Assembly: GCA_024402665.1 (NCBI GenBank)
Contig: JAKSTI010000002.1
Location: 124,001 to 188,000 of the forward strand
Direction of reading: 5' to 3'
DNA from: Treponema sp.
GTDB taxonomy: Bacteria; Spirochaetota; Spirochaetia; Treponematales; Treponemataceae
Length of the DNA stretch: 64,000 nucleotides
Under the pieces are notes generated by a model. The model saw only the letters and a list, made by a program, of their open reading frames with translations. It had not been told where the DNA came from and did no database searches. Made by a program: the position numbers and the translations under genes. How positions within the stretch are numbered: the first letter of the stretch is position 1; each line of letters begins with the position of its first letter. Shown piece after piece: positions 49,803-59,264 of this stretch.

Positions 49803-51524
49803 ATGAATTTTGAAAATCCGTTAATTGTTCAGGGAGACCGTTCTCTTTTACTTGATGTGCATGCACCTTTGGCAGAAGAGTGCAGAAATGCATTAATCCC
49901 TTTTGCAGAACTTGAAAAATCTCCTGAACATTTGCATACATACAAATTGTCGCCTCTTTCTTTGTGGAATGCAGCCAGTGCCGGTTTTAGTGCTGATGAT
50001 GCAGTTGCTGTTCTTGAAAAATATTCCCGCTACGATGTTCCTCAGTCAATTGTGATGTGGATTAAAGAAATCGCCAGCCGTTTTGGAATGTTAAAACTTG
50101 TTCCTGGTCCAGATGAAGAAGTTCCAGCCAAAGAAAATTCAGAAGAAAAAATCATAGAACATTATTTGTATCTTACTGCAGATTCTGTTCCTGTTTATAA
50201 AGAAATTGCTGCAAATCCATCTTTGAAAAAATATCTTACTCCCTGTGAAGCCGACAAAAGATTTTTGCTTCAGTTAACAGATCGTGGAACAATAAAACAG
50301 CTTCTTTTGCAGATTGGATGGCCTGTAAAAGATGAAGTTGCTCTTGCAGATGGAGAACCTCTTGAAGTCAGCTTACGTGAAACTACATCTTCTGGAAAAC
50401 CTCTTGTAATCCGTGAATATCAGAAAGCATCGGCCAATGCACTTATTGGAGATAAAGGTCCTGGAACTGGTTTTGGAACAATCGTTCTTCCTTGTGGAGC
50501 AGGTAAAACTATTGTTGGTATGACGATTATGGATCTGCTTAAAACATCCACTCTTATTATAACTACAAACATTAGTGCCGTTCACCAGTGGATTGATGAA
50601 TTACTTGATAAAACAACTCTTACAAGAGATCAGATTGCAGAATATTCTGGTGAAAATAAAGAAATTAAGCCTGTTACAGTTGCAACTTATCAGGTATTAA
50701 CCTGGCGTCCAGATAAAACCGGTCCATATCCTCATTTTTCAATTTTTCATCAGCGTCCATGGGGATTAATTATTTATGATGAAGTTCATATGCTTCCTGC
50801 TCCTGTTTTCAGAGTTGTAGCAGAACTTCAGGCAATACGTCGTGTAGGTTTAACTGCAACTTTAGTTCGTGAAGACGGCTGCGAAGGTTATGTATTCAGT
50901 CTGGTTGGCCCAAAACGTTATGATGTGCCATGGAAGGAACTTGAACGGGATAAGTGGATTGCCAATGCGGAATGTATTGAAGTTAGAGTTGATTTGCCTG
51001 CTTTTAAAGAAATTGAATATGCGGTTGCAACTTTGCGTGAAAAACACAGAATCGCGTCTGAAAATGCAAATAAAAATGCAATTGTTCAGGAAATTATAGA
51101 AAAGAATCCGGAAGATAAAATTCTTGTAATTGGACAGTATATAACTCAGCTGGAAGAAATTGCAAAACTTTTGAATTGTCCTATGATTACAGGCAAAACT
51201 CCTAATGCTGAACGTGATAGAATTTATGGTGATTTCAGAAACGGTAAAATCAGAGTGCTTGTTGTTTCTAAGGTTGCCAATTTTGCCATTGATTTACCAG
51301 ATGCATCTCTTGCAATTCAGGTCAGCGGAACTTTTGGAAGCCGTCAGGAAGAAGCACAGCGTTTAGGTCGAATTCTTAGACCAAAGGAACGTACAGCAAG
51401 ATTCTTTACTTTGATTACCCGCAATACAACAGAAGAGGAATTTGGTTCTAACAGACAGAAATTTCTGGCAGAACAAGGTTATAGTTATAAAATTGTACGT
51501 TATACCTCTAAGGAGGATTTATAA
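49803..51524 (+). CDS. XPB-family DNA helicase
   Basis: This 573-residue superfamily 2 helicase resembles XPB/Ssl2 (Rad25) of bacteria. An N-terminal damage-recognition-like region precedes Walker A LPCGAGKTIVG (about 229), IIYDEVHMLP (DEVH box), LTATLVREDG (which includes the RED motif) and the second RecA fold with GKTPNAERDRIYGDF and QEEAQRLGRILRPK. Bacterial XPBs unwind 3'-5' and are suspected to take part in nucleotide excision repair or transcription. The stop overlaps the start of the partner gene by one base (TAATG), so the two are translationally coupled. Confidence 0.92.
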   Translation: MNFENPLIVQGDRSLLLDVHAPLAEECRNALIPFAELEKSPEHLHTYKLSPLSLWNAASAGFSADDAVAVLEKYSRYDVPQSIVMWIKEIASRFGMLKLVPGPDEEVPAKENSEEKIIEHYLYLTADSVPVYKEIAANPSLKKYLTPCEADKRFLLQLTDRGTIKQLLLQIGWPVKDEVALADGEPLEVSLRETTSSGKPLVIREYQKASANALIGDKGPGTGFGTIVLPCGAGKTIVGMTIMDLLKTSTLIITTNISAVHQWIDELLDKTTLTRDQIAEYSGENKEIKPVTVATYQVLTWRPDKTGPYPHFSIFHQRPWGLIIYDEVHMLPAPVFRVVAELQAIRRVGLTATLVREDGCEGYVFSLVGPKRYDVPWKELERDKWIANAECIEVRVDLPAFKEIEYAVATLREKHRIASENANKNAIVQEIIEKNPEDKILVIGQYITQLEEIAKLLNCPMITGKTPNAERDRIYGDFRNGKIRVLVVSKVANFAIDLPDASLAIQVSGTFGSRQEEAQRLGRILRPKERTARFFTLITRNTTEEEFGSNRQKFLAEQGYSYKIVRYTSKEDL

Positions 51525-53602
51525 TGATTTGCAACAGTTCAATAGAACAGTGGTCAGAAAGTATTTACAGTCTCGATGATGAAAAATTCTTTGATATTAT
51601 CAGAATTTATATTGGGGAAGTTAAAACTCCATATAATAAACAGCGTTTGATTGAACAGCTGGCAAGTTTTGTTAATAATCCGGGGAATCAGAACAATATT
51701 CTTGCTTTGCTTGATGAAACAGATTTGAAAATCCTTAATGCAATCTGCTATATCAAAAATCCAACCAGAGATTTGATTGCAAGGTTTTTTGAAAACGAAT
51801 ATTCGGTTGCAGACGTTTATTCTGTAATTTCCAATTTGTCTTCAAGACTTATAATTTTCAGTTATAAAGACAAATTTTCCGGAAGAGAAAGTTATAAAAT
51901 TAATCCTTTTTTATGGAAAAAAATTGAAAATTTAATAAATCTTAAAGTCCTGCTTAATCCGGAAGTTGTTACTTCTCTTTCCGTAGACGACGCTTTTTCT
52001 CTTTCTCCAGTTTTTCTTATGGCCTTTGTTTCTTTCATTAAACATTTTGGCTGTTCCTGCAAGTCTGACGGTACTCTTAAAAAAAATGATGTGAACCGAT
52101 TGATGACAATTTTCCCTGAAAAACAGCAGTGCTTTCAGCTTTTGTATAATGCTTTTTTGAATCTAAATCTTATTGTAGAGACAGAAAAATCAAGTATTGT
52201 TGATGATGACAGATTCAGACTCTTTTCAGAACTGCCAGAGATTTTTCAGTATTCCCTTTTGTGTGCCAGTTCCTGTTCAAGATTCAGCCGCGAAGGATTA
52301 AAAAAAGAAGCCCAGTTATTGCTTGATTTCCTTTCATCTGTTCCAGAATCTGGATTCACCCGTTCAACTATTGTAAAACTTGCTTTTCTTTCAAATCCAA
52401 CAACATCTGCAGACAGTTTTTATGCACAAAGCCGCTTTTCTCAGCTTCTTGAAATGGCAAAATCACAGCCGGAATCAGGTTCAACAGGAAATTCGGTTCA
52501 GTTATTAGACAGAATGATTGATTCTGCAATTATATTTGGTTTGCTTAGTAAAAAAGGCGTTAACGAAAAAGGGGAAGCAGTTTATGTTTCTTCTCTATCT
52601 TCAAAATCAGTTCACCTTGCTTCAGATGGCTCTTTACCTAAAGCGGTTAATGTTGATTCAATCTTTACAGTTTCAATTATGCCTGGGCTTCCATTAAAAG
52701 CTCTCCTTCCTTTAGCCGATTTTCTTGAAGTTAGGAATTTTGGTATTGTAACAGAATTTGAAATCAACAGACATTCAGCTACTTTGAGTTTTGATAACGG
52801 AATGAAGCCTGAAAAAATGTTTAAACTTTTGTCTGAACTCGTTCCTTACGAACTTCCACAGAATCTTCAGGTATCTGTAACAGAATGGTATAACTCGTAT
52901 TCTTCTGCAATGATTTATCAGGGATATGTGCTTAAGGTAACAGATAACAACATTCAGTTTGTAGAAAATAATCCTAATATTCAGCGCTATATAAAAGAAA
53001 AACTGGCAGAAGGGATTTATCTTTTGAATGTGCCTGTTACAGAAAAAATAACAGCATTTATTCAGGACAGCGGACTAGATTTTATGGGTCAGATTAAAAA
53101 TTCGTCTTATAAAACAGAAAAAATTCCTTTCCCACTTTTACGCAACGGAAACCCGGTTCTTCTTACACAGTCAACTGATCCTGTTCAAGTATCTTTGGCT
53201 GCCAGCCGTTCAATTCTCAGACAGTTGAAAGATGAACTTAAAAAAATGGATTTGACCAAAAATCAGATGGAAAATCTTGAATATAAAATCAACAACAGAA
53301 TGATTCTTTCTGTAGAGCAGCTTCATAAAGTAAGCATCAGAACAGAAATTCTGGAAGCTGGCGGTCTTGATTATGCAGGAAAACTTCATCTTCTTTCTGC
53401 TGCTCAAAAAGAGGGCGATTTAGTAGAACTTCAGCTGCCTTCTGCAAATGGAAGCGGAGAAATCTTTACTGTTGTTGGAAAGGTTCTTGGAATTACAAAA
53501 GAAATTGACAATTCCATTATGCGTTTTTCAATTGAACCTGGTCAGGATATCCAGAATTTTGTTGTTGGGCAAATTGCTCACATTAAGCGCTTAAGATTCT
53601 AG
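51524..53602 (+). CDS. Helicase-associated protein (Helicase_C_3 domain), XPB partner
   Basis: This is a 692-residue protein. The N-terminal half is helical with winged-helix-like repeats (LDETDLKILNAICYI). The region near 385-480 (VDSIFTVSIMPGLPLKALLP, LEVRNFGIVTEFEI, LPQNLQVSVTEWYNSYSSA) matches the XPB/Ssl2-like helicase C-terminal domain (Helicase_C_3) found in proteins encoded next to bacterial XPB. It probably supports the helicase in DNA repair. Coupled translation with XPB supports a complex; the function itself is inferred. Confidence 0.8.
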   Translation: MICNSSIEQWSESIYSLDDEKFFDIIRIYIGEVKTPYNKQRLIEQLASFVNNPGNQNNILALLDETDLKILNAICYIKNPTRDLIARFFENEYSVADVYSVISNLSSRLIIFSYKDKFSGRESYKINPFLWKKIENLINLKVLLNPEVVTSLSVDDAFSLSPVFLMAFVSFIKHFGCSCKSDGTLKKNDVNRLMTIFPEKQQCFQLLYNAFLNLNLIVETEKSSIVDDDRFRLFSELPEIFQYSLLCASSCSRFSREGLKKEAQLLLDFLSSVPESGFTRSTIVKLAFLSNPTTSADSFYAQSRFSQLLEMAKSQPESGSTGNSVQLLDRMIDSAIIFGLLSKKGVNEKGEAVYVSSLSSKSVHLASDGSLPKAVNVDSIFTVSIMPGLPLKALLPLADFLEVRNFGIVTEFEINRHSATLSFDNGMKPEKMFKLLSELVPYELPQNLQVSVTEWYNSYSSAMIYQGYVLKVTDNNIQFVENNPNIQRYIKEKLAEGIYLLNVPVTEKITAFIQDSGLDFMGQIKNSSYKTEKIPFPLLRNGNPVLLTQSTDPVQVSLAASRSILRQLKDELKKMDLTKNQMENLEYKINNRMILSVEQLHKVSIRTEILEAGGLDYAGKLHLLSAAQKEGDLVELQLPSANGSGEIFTVVGKVLGITKEIDNSIMRFSIEPGQDIQNFVVGQIAHIKRLRF

Positions 53603-53624
53603 CGGCAGATTTGGGGGCTTTAAG

Positions 53625-54212
53625 ATGAATTGTCTGATTATTAAGAAACAGGATGCTGATTCCATAAAAACTACTGCAGAATTATTGGCTCAGGGTAAAG
53701 TTGTGATTATTCCTACAGACACAGTTTACGGTTTTAGTGGGATTGCAGATGACTGTTCAAAAACTGATGAGCAGATTAGAAAAATTAAGGGCCGCTCAGA
53801 AACAAAACCATTAATCCAGCTGATTGCAAAACCTGAAGATATTTTTCTTTATACCGATGATAAAATTCCTTCTGAATTGCTGGAAAAATGGCCTGGTCCT
53901 TTAACTATTATTGTAAATATCAAAAAAGAACTTCCTTTGTTCCAGCAGATGAAAACTGTTGCCTTCAGATGTCCTGGCGATGAATGGCTTAGAGAAATTA
54001 TTGGTGAATGCAAAAAGAGCATTTTCAGTACAAGTGTAAATAGAAGCGGTCAGCCAGTTCTGGAAACAATTGATGGAATAAAAACAGAATTTTCACAAGA
54101 AGTATCTTTAATTGTAGAAGACGGGGACAAACCTGGTGCTTTACCATCTACATTAGTTTCTGTTATTGATGGTGATGTTAAGATTTTAAGACAGGGCGCT
54201 GTTACTTTGTAA
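53625..54212 (+). CDS. tsaC: Threonylcarbamoyl-AMP synthase (Sua5/YrdC/TsaC)
   Basis: TsaC makes threonylcarbamoyl-AMP from threonine, bicarbonate and ATP, the first step of the essential t6A37 tRNA modification. The 195-residue protein has LAQGKVVIIPTDTVYGFSG, KIKGRSETKPLIQLI (the KxR...SxN-type binding site), WPGPLTIIV, FRCPGDEWL and STSVNRSGQP. It has the YrdC domain alone, without the Sua5 extension. It follows the XPB partner gene by 22 bases and ends one base before tcdA, which runs the other way. Confidence 0.94.
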   Translation: MNCLIIKKQDADSIKTTAELLAQGKVVIIPTDTVYGFSGIADDCSKTDEQIRKIKGRSETKPLIQLIAKPEDIFLYTDDKIPSELLEKWPGPLTIIVNIKKELPLFQQMKTVAFRCPGDEWLREIIGECKKSIFSTSVNRSGQPVLETIDGIKTEFSQEVSLIVEDGDKPGALPSTLVSVIDGDVKILRQGAVTL

Positions 54213-54213
54213 A

Positions 54214-54918
54214 TTATTTTGTAAGATCTTTAATAACTTCTGCGGCAATTAAAAGACCTGCTGCTCCCGGAACAAAACTTACACTTCCTGGAGCGTGGCG
54301 TCCGTTTTCACTGGAAGCTACAACATTAAAAGGCAGTTCTTCGCTGTAAACACATTTAATCCCTTTTATGTTCCTTTTTTTCAGTTCCTGACGCATCACT
54401 CTTGCCAGCGGACAAACTTTTGTTTTTTCAACAGCCGCAACTTTAAAACCCATAGGATTTATTTTGTTCCCTGTTCCAAGGCATGTGATAATTTTGTCTG
54501 ATTTTCCTGCACTGGCTGCATTTTCTATCATAGAAATTTTGGCAGTTACAGTATCAATGCAATCAACAATGTAATCGTATTTTGAAAAATCAAAATCAGA
54601 AGAATTTTCTGGAAGATAAAAGCATTTGTGTCTGTGAATTTTTATTTCAGGATTAATATCCAGTGCTCTTTCTGCTGCCACATCAACTTTTGCTTTCCCG
54701 ATTGTACTATGAAGGGCAATAATCTGTCTGTTTATGTTGGATTCATTCACATCGTCATCATCAACTAAAGAAATTTCTCCAACACCTGCTCTAACTAAAG
54801 CTTCGCAAACATAACCACCAACTCCACCAAGTCCAAAAATAATAACATGGGACTGCTGGAGTTTTTGAATAGAGTCGTTTCCTAAAATTAATGCTGTTCG
54901 TTCAAATTGAGGTTTCAA
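54214..54918 (-). CDS. tcdA: tRNA threonylcarbamoyladenosine dehydratase (TcdA)
   Basis: TcdA activates the t6A carboxylate with ATP and cyclises it to ct6A in tRNAs reading ANN codons. The 234-residue ThiF/E1-like protein has VIIFGLGGVGGYVCEALVRA (nucleotide loop), LVDDDDVNESNINRQ and YIVDCIDTVTAK. It ends with GSVSFVPGAAGLL, typical of TcdA rather than ThiF. Being convergent with tsaC, it shares the pathway though not the operon. Confidence 0.93.
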   Translation of the reverse strand: MKPQFERTALILGNDSIQKLQQSHVIIFGLGGVGGYVCEALVRAGVGEISLVDDDDVNESNINRQIIALHSTIGKAKVDVAAERALDINPEIKIHRHKCFYLPENSSDFDFSKYDYIVDCIDTVTAKISMIENAASAGKSDKIITCLGTGNKINPMGFKVAAVEKTKVCPLARVMRQELKKRNIKGIKCVYSEELPFNVVASSENGRHAPGSVSFVPGAAGLLIAAEVIKDLTK

Positions 54919-54926
54919 CGTTTTGA

Positions 54927-56357
54927 TTAAAGTTTATCAATAAGCATAGAACATTTACCACTTGGAATTGGCAATGTCTTTTTCTTCTGATCAATAATGT
55001 TGATTGTGAAGTAATAGAGTTTTTCACTTTCCATCTGGATTTCCCATCCTCTTGAACTCTTATTACTTAAAATTGTAATGAGGTTGCGTTTAAGAGAAAG
55101 GTTTTCAATACCCATAATTTCAAGGTTTGGAATAATCCAGTCTACAGTTTTACGTGGCAAACTGATTGAAAGACCAATTACATTTTCAATCATCAATGCA
55201 ATTGTAGAAAGACCGGCTGTCATAAGGTGGCGCTTTTTAGGGAAATCTCTGTTTCCTTTCATAGAAGCTTTACCTTCTTTGTTTGGCAAGTATGCTTCCC
55301 ACAAATCACCAGGTTCTTTGTTTTCATTTGGCATAAGACCTTCAAGAACAAAGTACAAATGGCGGATTGCACATTCACGGGCAACTTCATAGTGACCATA
55401 TTTTTCAAGGCCTTTAATAACCATAAAGTTGAAAGCTGGAAGAACACTACCACAGTAACCGTTTCCGTCTTCACTGAAGTTTGGATCGTCTGCACTTAAA
55501 GTTGGGAATGGATGTTCTGTTCCAAAAGAGTTTGGATCATTTAAATGGTTTACAAGGCAGTCGGCTTTGTCTGCGTTTGGAATTTCAGCAAGCATTGTCC
55601 AGTAAGCGGCAATTGTCTTTGTTGAAAGTCTTTCACCATTTTTGTCCAAATCGTAGTAGAAGTTTGTATCGTTATCCCACATTAAGGAATTAATTCTTGT
55701 TTTAATAGAGAAGTACATTCTGCGGTACTGGAAACTTAAATCTTTATCATTAAGGATGTCACCAAGAGCAGACATGTAATTTGCATTGATTGCCATACAG
55801 GCATTAAAATCAACAGGATAGAAAGCCCCTTTACGTGGAGAATTTTCCATTGTGCTAACGCTTGTTGGTACAGCATAAAGTCCGTTTTCCTGTTTGAAGT
55901 TTGTATCAAGCCAAGTCATGTATTTCTGAAGGAATGGCATGATTTCTTTGATTCTGCGTTTGTTTGCAGATTTATGGTAAAGGTTGAATTCAGCCCATGC
56001 AAATAATGGAAGACCAATGCCTTCTGGATTTGATGAGTCTAAAATAGCCTTTTTCTTGTTAATATCATATTTGCAGCGGATTGCACCATTTTCTTCCTGC
56101 ATAGAATAGAAATAGTCAATATTTTTGCATGCATCAAAATTGCGGTTTGAATAAACTAAAAAGAAAGAAGAGAAAATTGAGTCAAACTGATTAATAATTT
56201 TTTTATGGTCTTCTGGATAAATAAATAAACCTTCTGAATCCTGTTCACCTGATTCAGGATTAATCCAGTAAGAAGAAACCCAAGACCATGTTTTATTATA
56301 AATGTCTACAAAATCCTGATCATAAAAATGGATCTGTGGAAAATCGTGTTTGTTCAC
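54927..56357 (-). CDS. GH63/MGH1-like glycoside hydrolase
   Basis: This 476-residue (alpha/alpha)6-barrel protein resembles the MGH1/GH63 glucosidase domain and trehalase-like enzymes: SNPEGIGLPLFAWAEF, YPVDFNACMAINANYMSAL, MWDNDTNFYYDLDKNG, GTEHPFPTLSADDP and NKEPGDLWEAYLP. Candidate acids are Asp in VDFN and Glu in LWEAY. No signal peptide is present. It may hydrolyse alpha-glucosides in the cytosol. It lies eight bases downstream of the tcdA start on the same strand, so the two may be read together. Confidence 0.8.
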   Translation of the reverse strand: MNKHDFPQIHFYDQDFVDIYNKTWSWVSSYWINPESGEQDSEGLFIYPEDHKKIINQFDSIFSSFFLVYSNRNFDACKNIDYFYSMQEENGAIRCKYDINKKKAILDSSNPEGIGLPLFAWAEFNLYHKSANKRRIKEIMPFLQKYMTWLDTNFKQENGLYAVPTSVSTMENSPRKGAFYPVDFNACMAINANYMSALGDILNDKDLSFQYRRMYFSIKTRINSLMWDNDTNFYYDLDKNGERLSTKTIAAYWTMLAEIPNADKADCLVNHLNDPNSFGTEHPFPTLSADDPNFSEDGNGYCGSVLPAFNFMVIKGLEKYGHYEVARECAIRHLYFVLEGLMPNENKEPGDLWEAYLPNKEGKASMKGNRDFPKKRHLMTAGLSTIALMIENVIGLSISLPRKTVDWIIPNLEIMGIENLSLKRNLITILSNKSSRGWEIQMESEKLYYFTINIIDQKKKTLPIPSGKCSMLIDKL

Positions 56358-56500
56358 AAAGAACTCCTTTGTTGTTTAAAACTTTTTAGATGATGTTTTT
56401 ATAGTATATCACAAATTTCAAAAATCGTGAAAAAAATTTGGCATATTTTACATTTTTTTGCAAAAAATTCAAGACATTGAATCTGCAGATAGAAAAAAAT

Positions 56501-56544
56501 TGCCCCGGAAACAAAAAAAATTAACAGTTTCCAGGGCATTTTTT
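56501..56544. terminator. Terminator of metY, probably bidirectional
   Basis: TGCCCCGGAAAC (56501-56512) pairs with GTTTCCAGGGCA (56527-56538) with a single mismatch. A- and T-runs lie on both sides, so it can act for metY on the minus strand and against plus-strand read-through. An AT-rich stretch without genes follows up to 56358. Confidence 0.8.
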
Positions 56545-56567
56545 GTATTTTAAAGGATTAATCGTTT

Positions 56568-57845
56568 TTAGATAGCAGCCAATCCAATTGTAAGGTCAGC
56601 AATAATATCATCAACATTTTCAAGGCCAACACTTACGCGAACCATACCACCATCAATTCCGGCAGCAACAAGCTGTTCATCTGTAAGCTGGCGGTGAGTT
56701 GCACTTGCAGGATGTAAAACACAAGTTCTGATATCAGCAACGTGAACTTCATCACTACAAAGTTTAAGTGCATCCATAAAACGAACAGCAGCGTCACGTC
56801 CACCTTTAATACTGATGGAAATTACTCCACAAGTTCCAAGTGGAAGATATTTCTTGCCACGTTCATAGTATTCATCACCTTCAAGACCAGGGTAAGCAAC
56901 TTTTGCAATTTTATCACTTGCTTTAAGGAAAGCAGCAACTTTTTTTGCGTTCTGGCAGTAGCGTTCCATACGAATTGGTAAAGTTTCCAATCCCATATTC
57001 AAATAGAAAGCGCTCTGTGCTGCAGGATAACAACCAAAGTCTCTCATAAGCTGAGTACGTGCTTTTACAATATAGGCAGCCTTTCCAAAATCACCTACAT
57101 ATTTAAGTCCGTGGTAACTTTCATCAGGTTCTACCATATCAGCAAATTTTCCTGTAGCTTTATAAACTTTTTCCCAGTCAAAATTTCCTGAATCTACAAT
57201 GGCACCGCCACCCTGTACTGCATGGCCATCCATATATTTTGTTGTTGAATGAACTACAATGTCTGCACCCCATTCAAATGGACGGCACAAAACTGGTGTA
57301 GCAAATGTATTATCAACGATTAAAGGACAGTTGTTTTCGTGAGCAACTTTAGCCCAGCGTTCAATATCAAAAACTGTAAGAGCTGGATTTGCAATTGTTT
57401 CACCAAAAACTGCTTTTGTATTAGGTTTGAATGCTTTGCGGATTTCATCGTCACTGGCATTTACATCTACCCAGATACATTCAATACCAAGTTTTTTAAG
57501 AGTAAAACCAAAAAGATTAATTGTTCCGCCATAAATGCTTGAGCTTGCAATGAAACTGTCGCCTGCAGAACAAAGGTTCAAAATAGAAAGCAAAGTTGCA
57601 GCCTGTCCTGATGATGTAAGCATACAACCAACGCCACCTTCCAGATCAGCAATTTTCTTTTCTACAGCATCACAAGTTGGATTTGCAAAGCGTGAATACA
57701 TAAATTCTGTTGGTTTGTCAAAAAGGGCTGCTACGTGATCACAGCTGTCAAAGCGGTAAGTTGTACTCTGTACAATAGGAATAGTTCCAGGACCACCATT
57801 TTCTGGTTTATAACCTGAATGCAAAACTTTTGTTTCTATTTTCAT
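56568..57845 (-). CDS. metY: O-acetylhomoserine sulfhydrylase / Cys-Met metabolism PLP enzyme
   Basis: This 425-residue PLP enzyme of the Cys/Met family probably makes homocysteine from O-acetylhomoserine and sulfide. Support includes HSGYKPENGGPGTIPIVQST, MYSRFANPTCDAVE, LTSSGQAATLL, the PLP Lys in VVHSTTKYMDGHA, and RVSVGLENVDDIIADL at the C terminus. Its length and the SYHG-like insert fit MetY better than MetB. A strong AGGAG precedes the ATG. The orphan permease gene lies 85 bases upstream on the same strand. Confidence 0.9.
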   Translation of the reverse strand: MKIETKVLHSGYKPENGGPGTIPIVQSTTYRFDSCDHVAALFDKPTEFMYSRFANPTCDAVEKKIADLEGGVGCMLTSSGQAATLLSILNLCSAGDSFIASSSIYGGTINLFGFTLKKLGIECIWVDVNASDDEIRKAFKPNTKAVFGETIANPALTVFDIERWAKVAHENNCPLIVDNTFATPVLCRPFEWGADIVVHSTTKYMDGHAVQGGGAIVDSGNFDWEKVYKATGKFADMVEPDESYHGLKYVGDFGKAAYIVKARTQLMRDFGCYPAAQSAFYLNMGLETLPIRMERYCQNAKKVAAFLKASDKIAKVAYPGLEGDEYYERGKKYLPLGTCGVISISIKGGRDAAVRFMDALKLCSDEVHVADIRTCVLHPASATHRQLTDEQLVAAGIDGGMVRVSVGLENVDDIIADLTIGLAAI

Positions 57846-57930
57846 TTGATTCTCCTGTGTAAGGCCACCTTTGTCTGATGGCCTATAGCAAATTGTATAG
57901 GTTTTATTTCAAACGGTCTACAAAAATCTG

Positions 57931-58995
57931 CTATTGAAGCAATAAATCGCCTTCTTTGATCCAGTTGATTTTTCTGAGCAATAATCCGAATGCCCATGAA
58001 AGAACTGCAGGAAGAACAAAACAAACTGCAAGGATTCCAATCCAGTCTAATGCACCTGGAGAAACAGGAACTGCACCATTTGCAACAGCTGCGGCAGAAG
58101 GATCAAGCCATCCTGTAATAACACCAATCTGTCCTACAAGTCCGCAAGTTCCCATACCAGAACTTACTGGAGCACCATTCATTTCCATTTTGAAAATACA
58201 AGTTGCAACTGGCCCCGTAATAATTGAAGCAAGAATAGGAGGAATCCAGATTTTTGGATTTTTAATGATATTTGGCATCTGGAGCATACTTGTTCCCAAT
58301 CCCTGAGAAAGAATACCGCCCCATCTGTTTTCCTTAAAACTCATTACAGCAAAACCAACCATCTGTGCACAACAACCTGCAACGGCAGCGCCACCTGCAA
58401 GACCAGTTAATCCTAAAGCGGCACAAATTGCTGCAGAACTGATTGGCAGAGTAAGTGCAATACCAACAATGGCAGATACAAGCATACCCATCCAGAATGG
58501 GTGAAGATTTGTTGTCCAGATAATAAGTTTTCCTACAGAAGAAGCTGCAATTCCAATATATTTGGCAGTTAATACTGTAAGAAGGGCACCTGTAATAATA
58601 GTAACTGCTGGAGTAACAATAATATCAACTTTTGTTTTACCGCTAACAAGATTTCCAAGTTCTGCTGCTGCAATTGCAATAATCAAAACTGCAAGAGGAC
58701 CACCTGCGCCGCCTGTAACATTTGCTGCTGAACCAACTGCGGCAAGAGAGAAAAGTACAAGGGCAGGTACTTTCATTGCAAAACCAATACCAATTGCCAT
58801 TGCGGCACCAACTACATGGGCATCAGTTGCAAAGTTCCCTGCGTCTACAAAGAACTGAGTAAAAGGATTTGCAGCAAGTCTTACTAACTGCTGACCAATT
58901 GTTTTGATGATTGTACCAATAAGCAAAGAGGCAAAAAGTCCCTGAGCCATTCCAGCCATTGCGTCAATACAATAGCGCTTAACGAATTTGTTCAT
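57931..58995 (-). CDS. PTS EIIC-like permease (PTS_EIIC_2), orphan
   Basis: This 354-residue protein has about ten hydrophobic segments rich in Gly and Ala. It resembles the PTS_EIIC_2 family: GMAQGLFASLLIGTIIKTIG at the start, then TGGAGGPLAVLIIAIAAAELG and GMGTCGLVGQIGVITGWLDP. No EIIA, EIIB, HPr or EI gene is nearby, so phosphotransferase transport by this gene alone is doubtful; the family may have other roles. I chose the ATG at 58995 (AAGGAA upstream) over an in-frame ATG 24 codons earlier. It precedes metY, which could point to a sulfur or amino-acid substrate (inference). Confidence 0.75.
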   Translation of the reverse strand: MNKFVKRYCIDAMAGMAQGLFASLLIGTIIKTIGQQLVRLAANPFTQFFVDAGNFATDAHVVGAAMAIGIGFAMKVPALVLFSLAAVGSAANVTGGAGGPLAVLIIAIAAAELGNLVSGKTKVDIIVTPAVTIITGALLTVLTAKYIGIAASSVGKLIIWTTNLHPFWMGMLVSAIVGIALTLPISSAAICAALGLTGLAGGAAVAGCCAQMVGFAVMSFKENRWGGILSQGLGTSMLQMPNIIKNPKIWIPPILASIITGPVATCIFKMEMNGAPVSSGMGTCGLVGQIGVITGWLDPSAAAVANGAVPVSPGALDWIGILAVCFVLPAVLSWAFGLLLRKINWIKEGDLLLQ

Positions 58996-59039
58996 AGAGA
59001 ATTCCTTAAATGTGAGATTTGAATTTAGTTGTAGTAAAT

Positions 59040-59140
59040 TACTTGTAGATGTGGATACTCGGTGCACCTTGGCGTCGCCGGTAAAGAAGGACCTATGGAC
59101 TCTTTCTATATTGGTTCATCCCAATCGTAAAATCTAATTG
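59040..59140 (-). promoter_or_regulatory. G+C-richer leader upstream of the permease, possible structured RNA
   Basis: About 75 bases here are clearly richer in G+C than the flanks and contain small inverted repeats (ATTGG/CCAAT, GGCG/CGCC, GGTGCACC). They would lie in the 5' leader of the permease gene on the minus strand. I could not match them to a known riboswitch class. Confidence 0.35.
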
Positions 59141-59264
59141 AAGAATAAATAAAATGGTAAAAAAAATCAATATTAGGCGGGATGCACAAATTTGACGGTC
59201 TGATATTTAACAAAGTTTGGAAAAAGTATTATAGTTTACCTAAGGAAAAAGTGGGAGGTATAGT

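Noticed and set aside
55078..55392. 104-codon plus-strand frame
   Set aside because: It lies entirely within the GH63-like gene on the other strand and has no homology that I recognise.
57842..58024. 60-codon minus-strand frame between metY and the permease
   Set aside because: It overlaps the conserved C terminus of the permease in another frame and has low-complexity composition.
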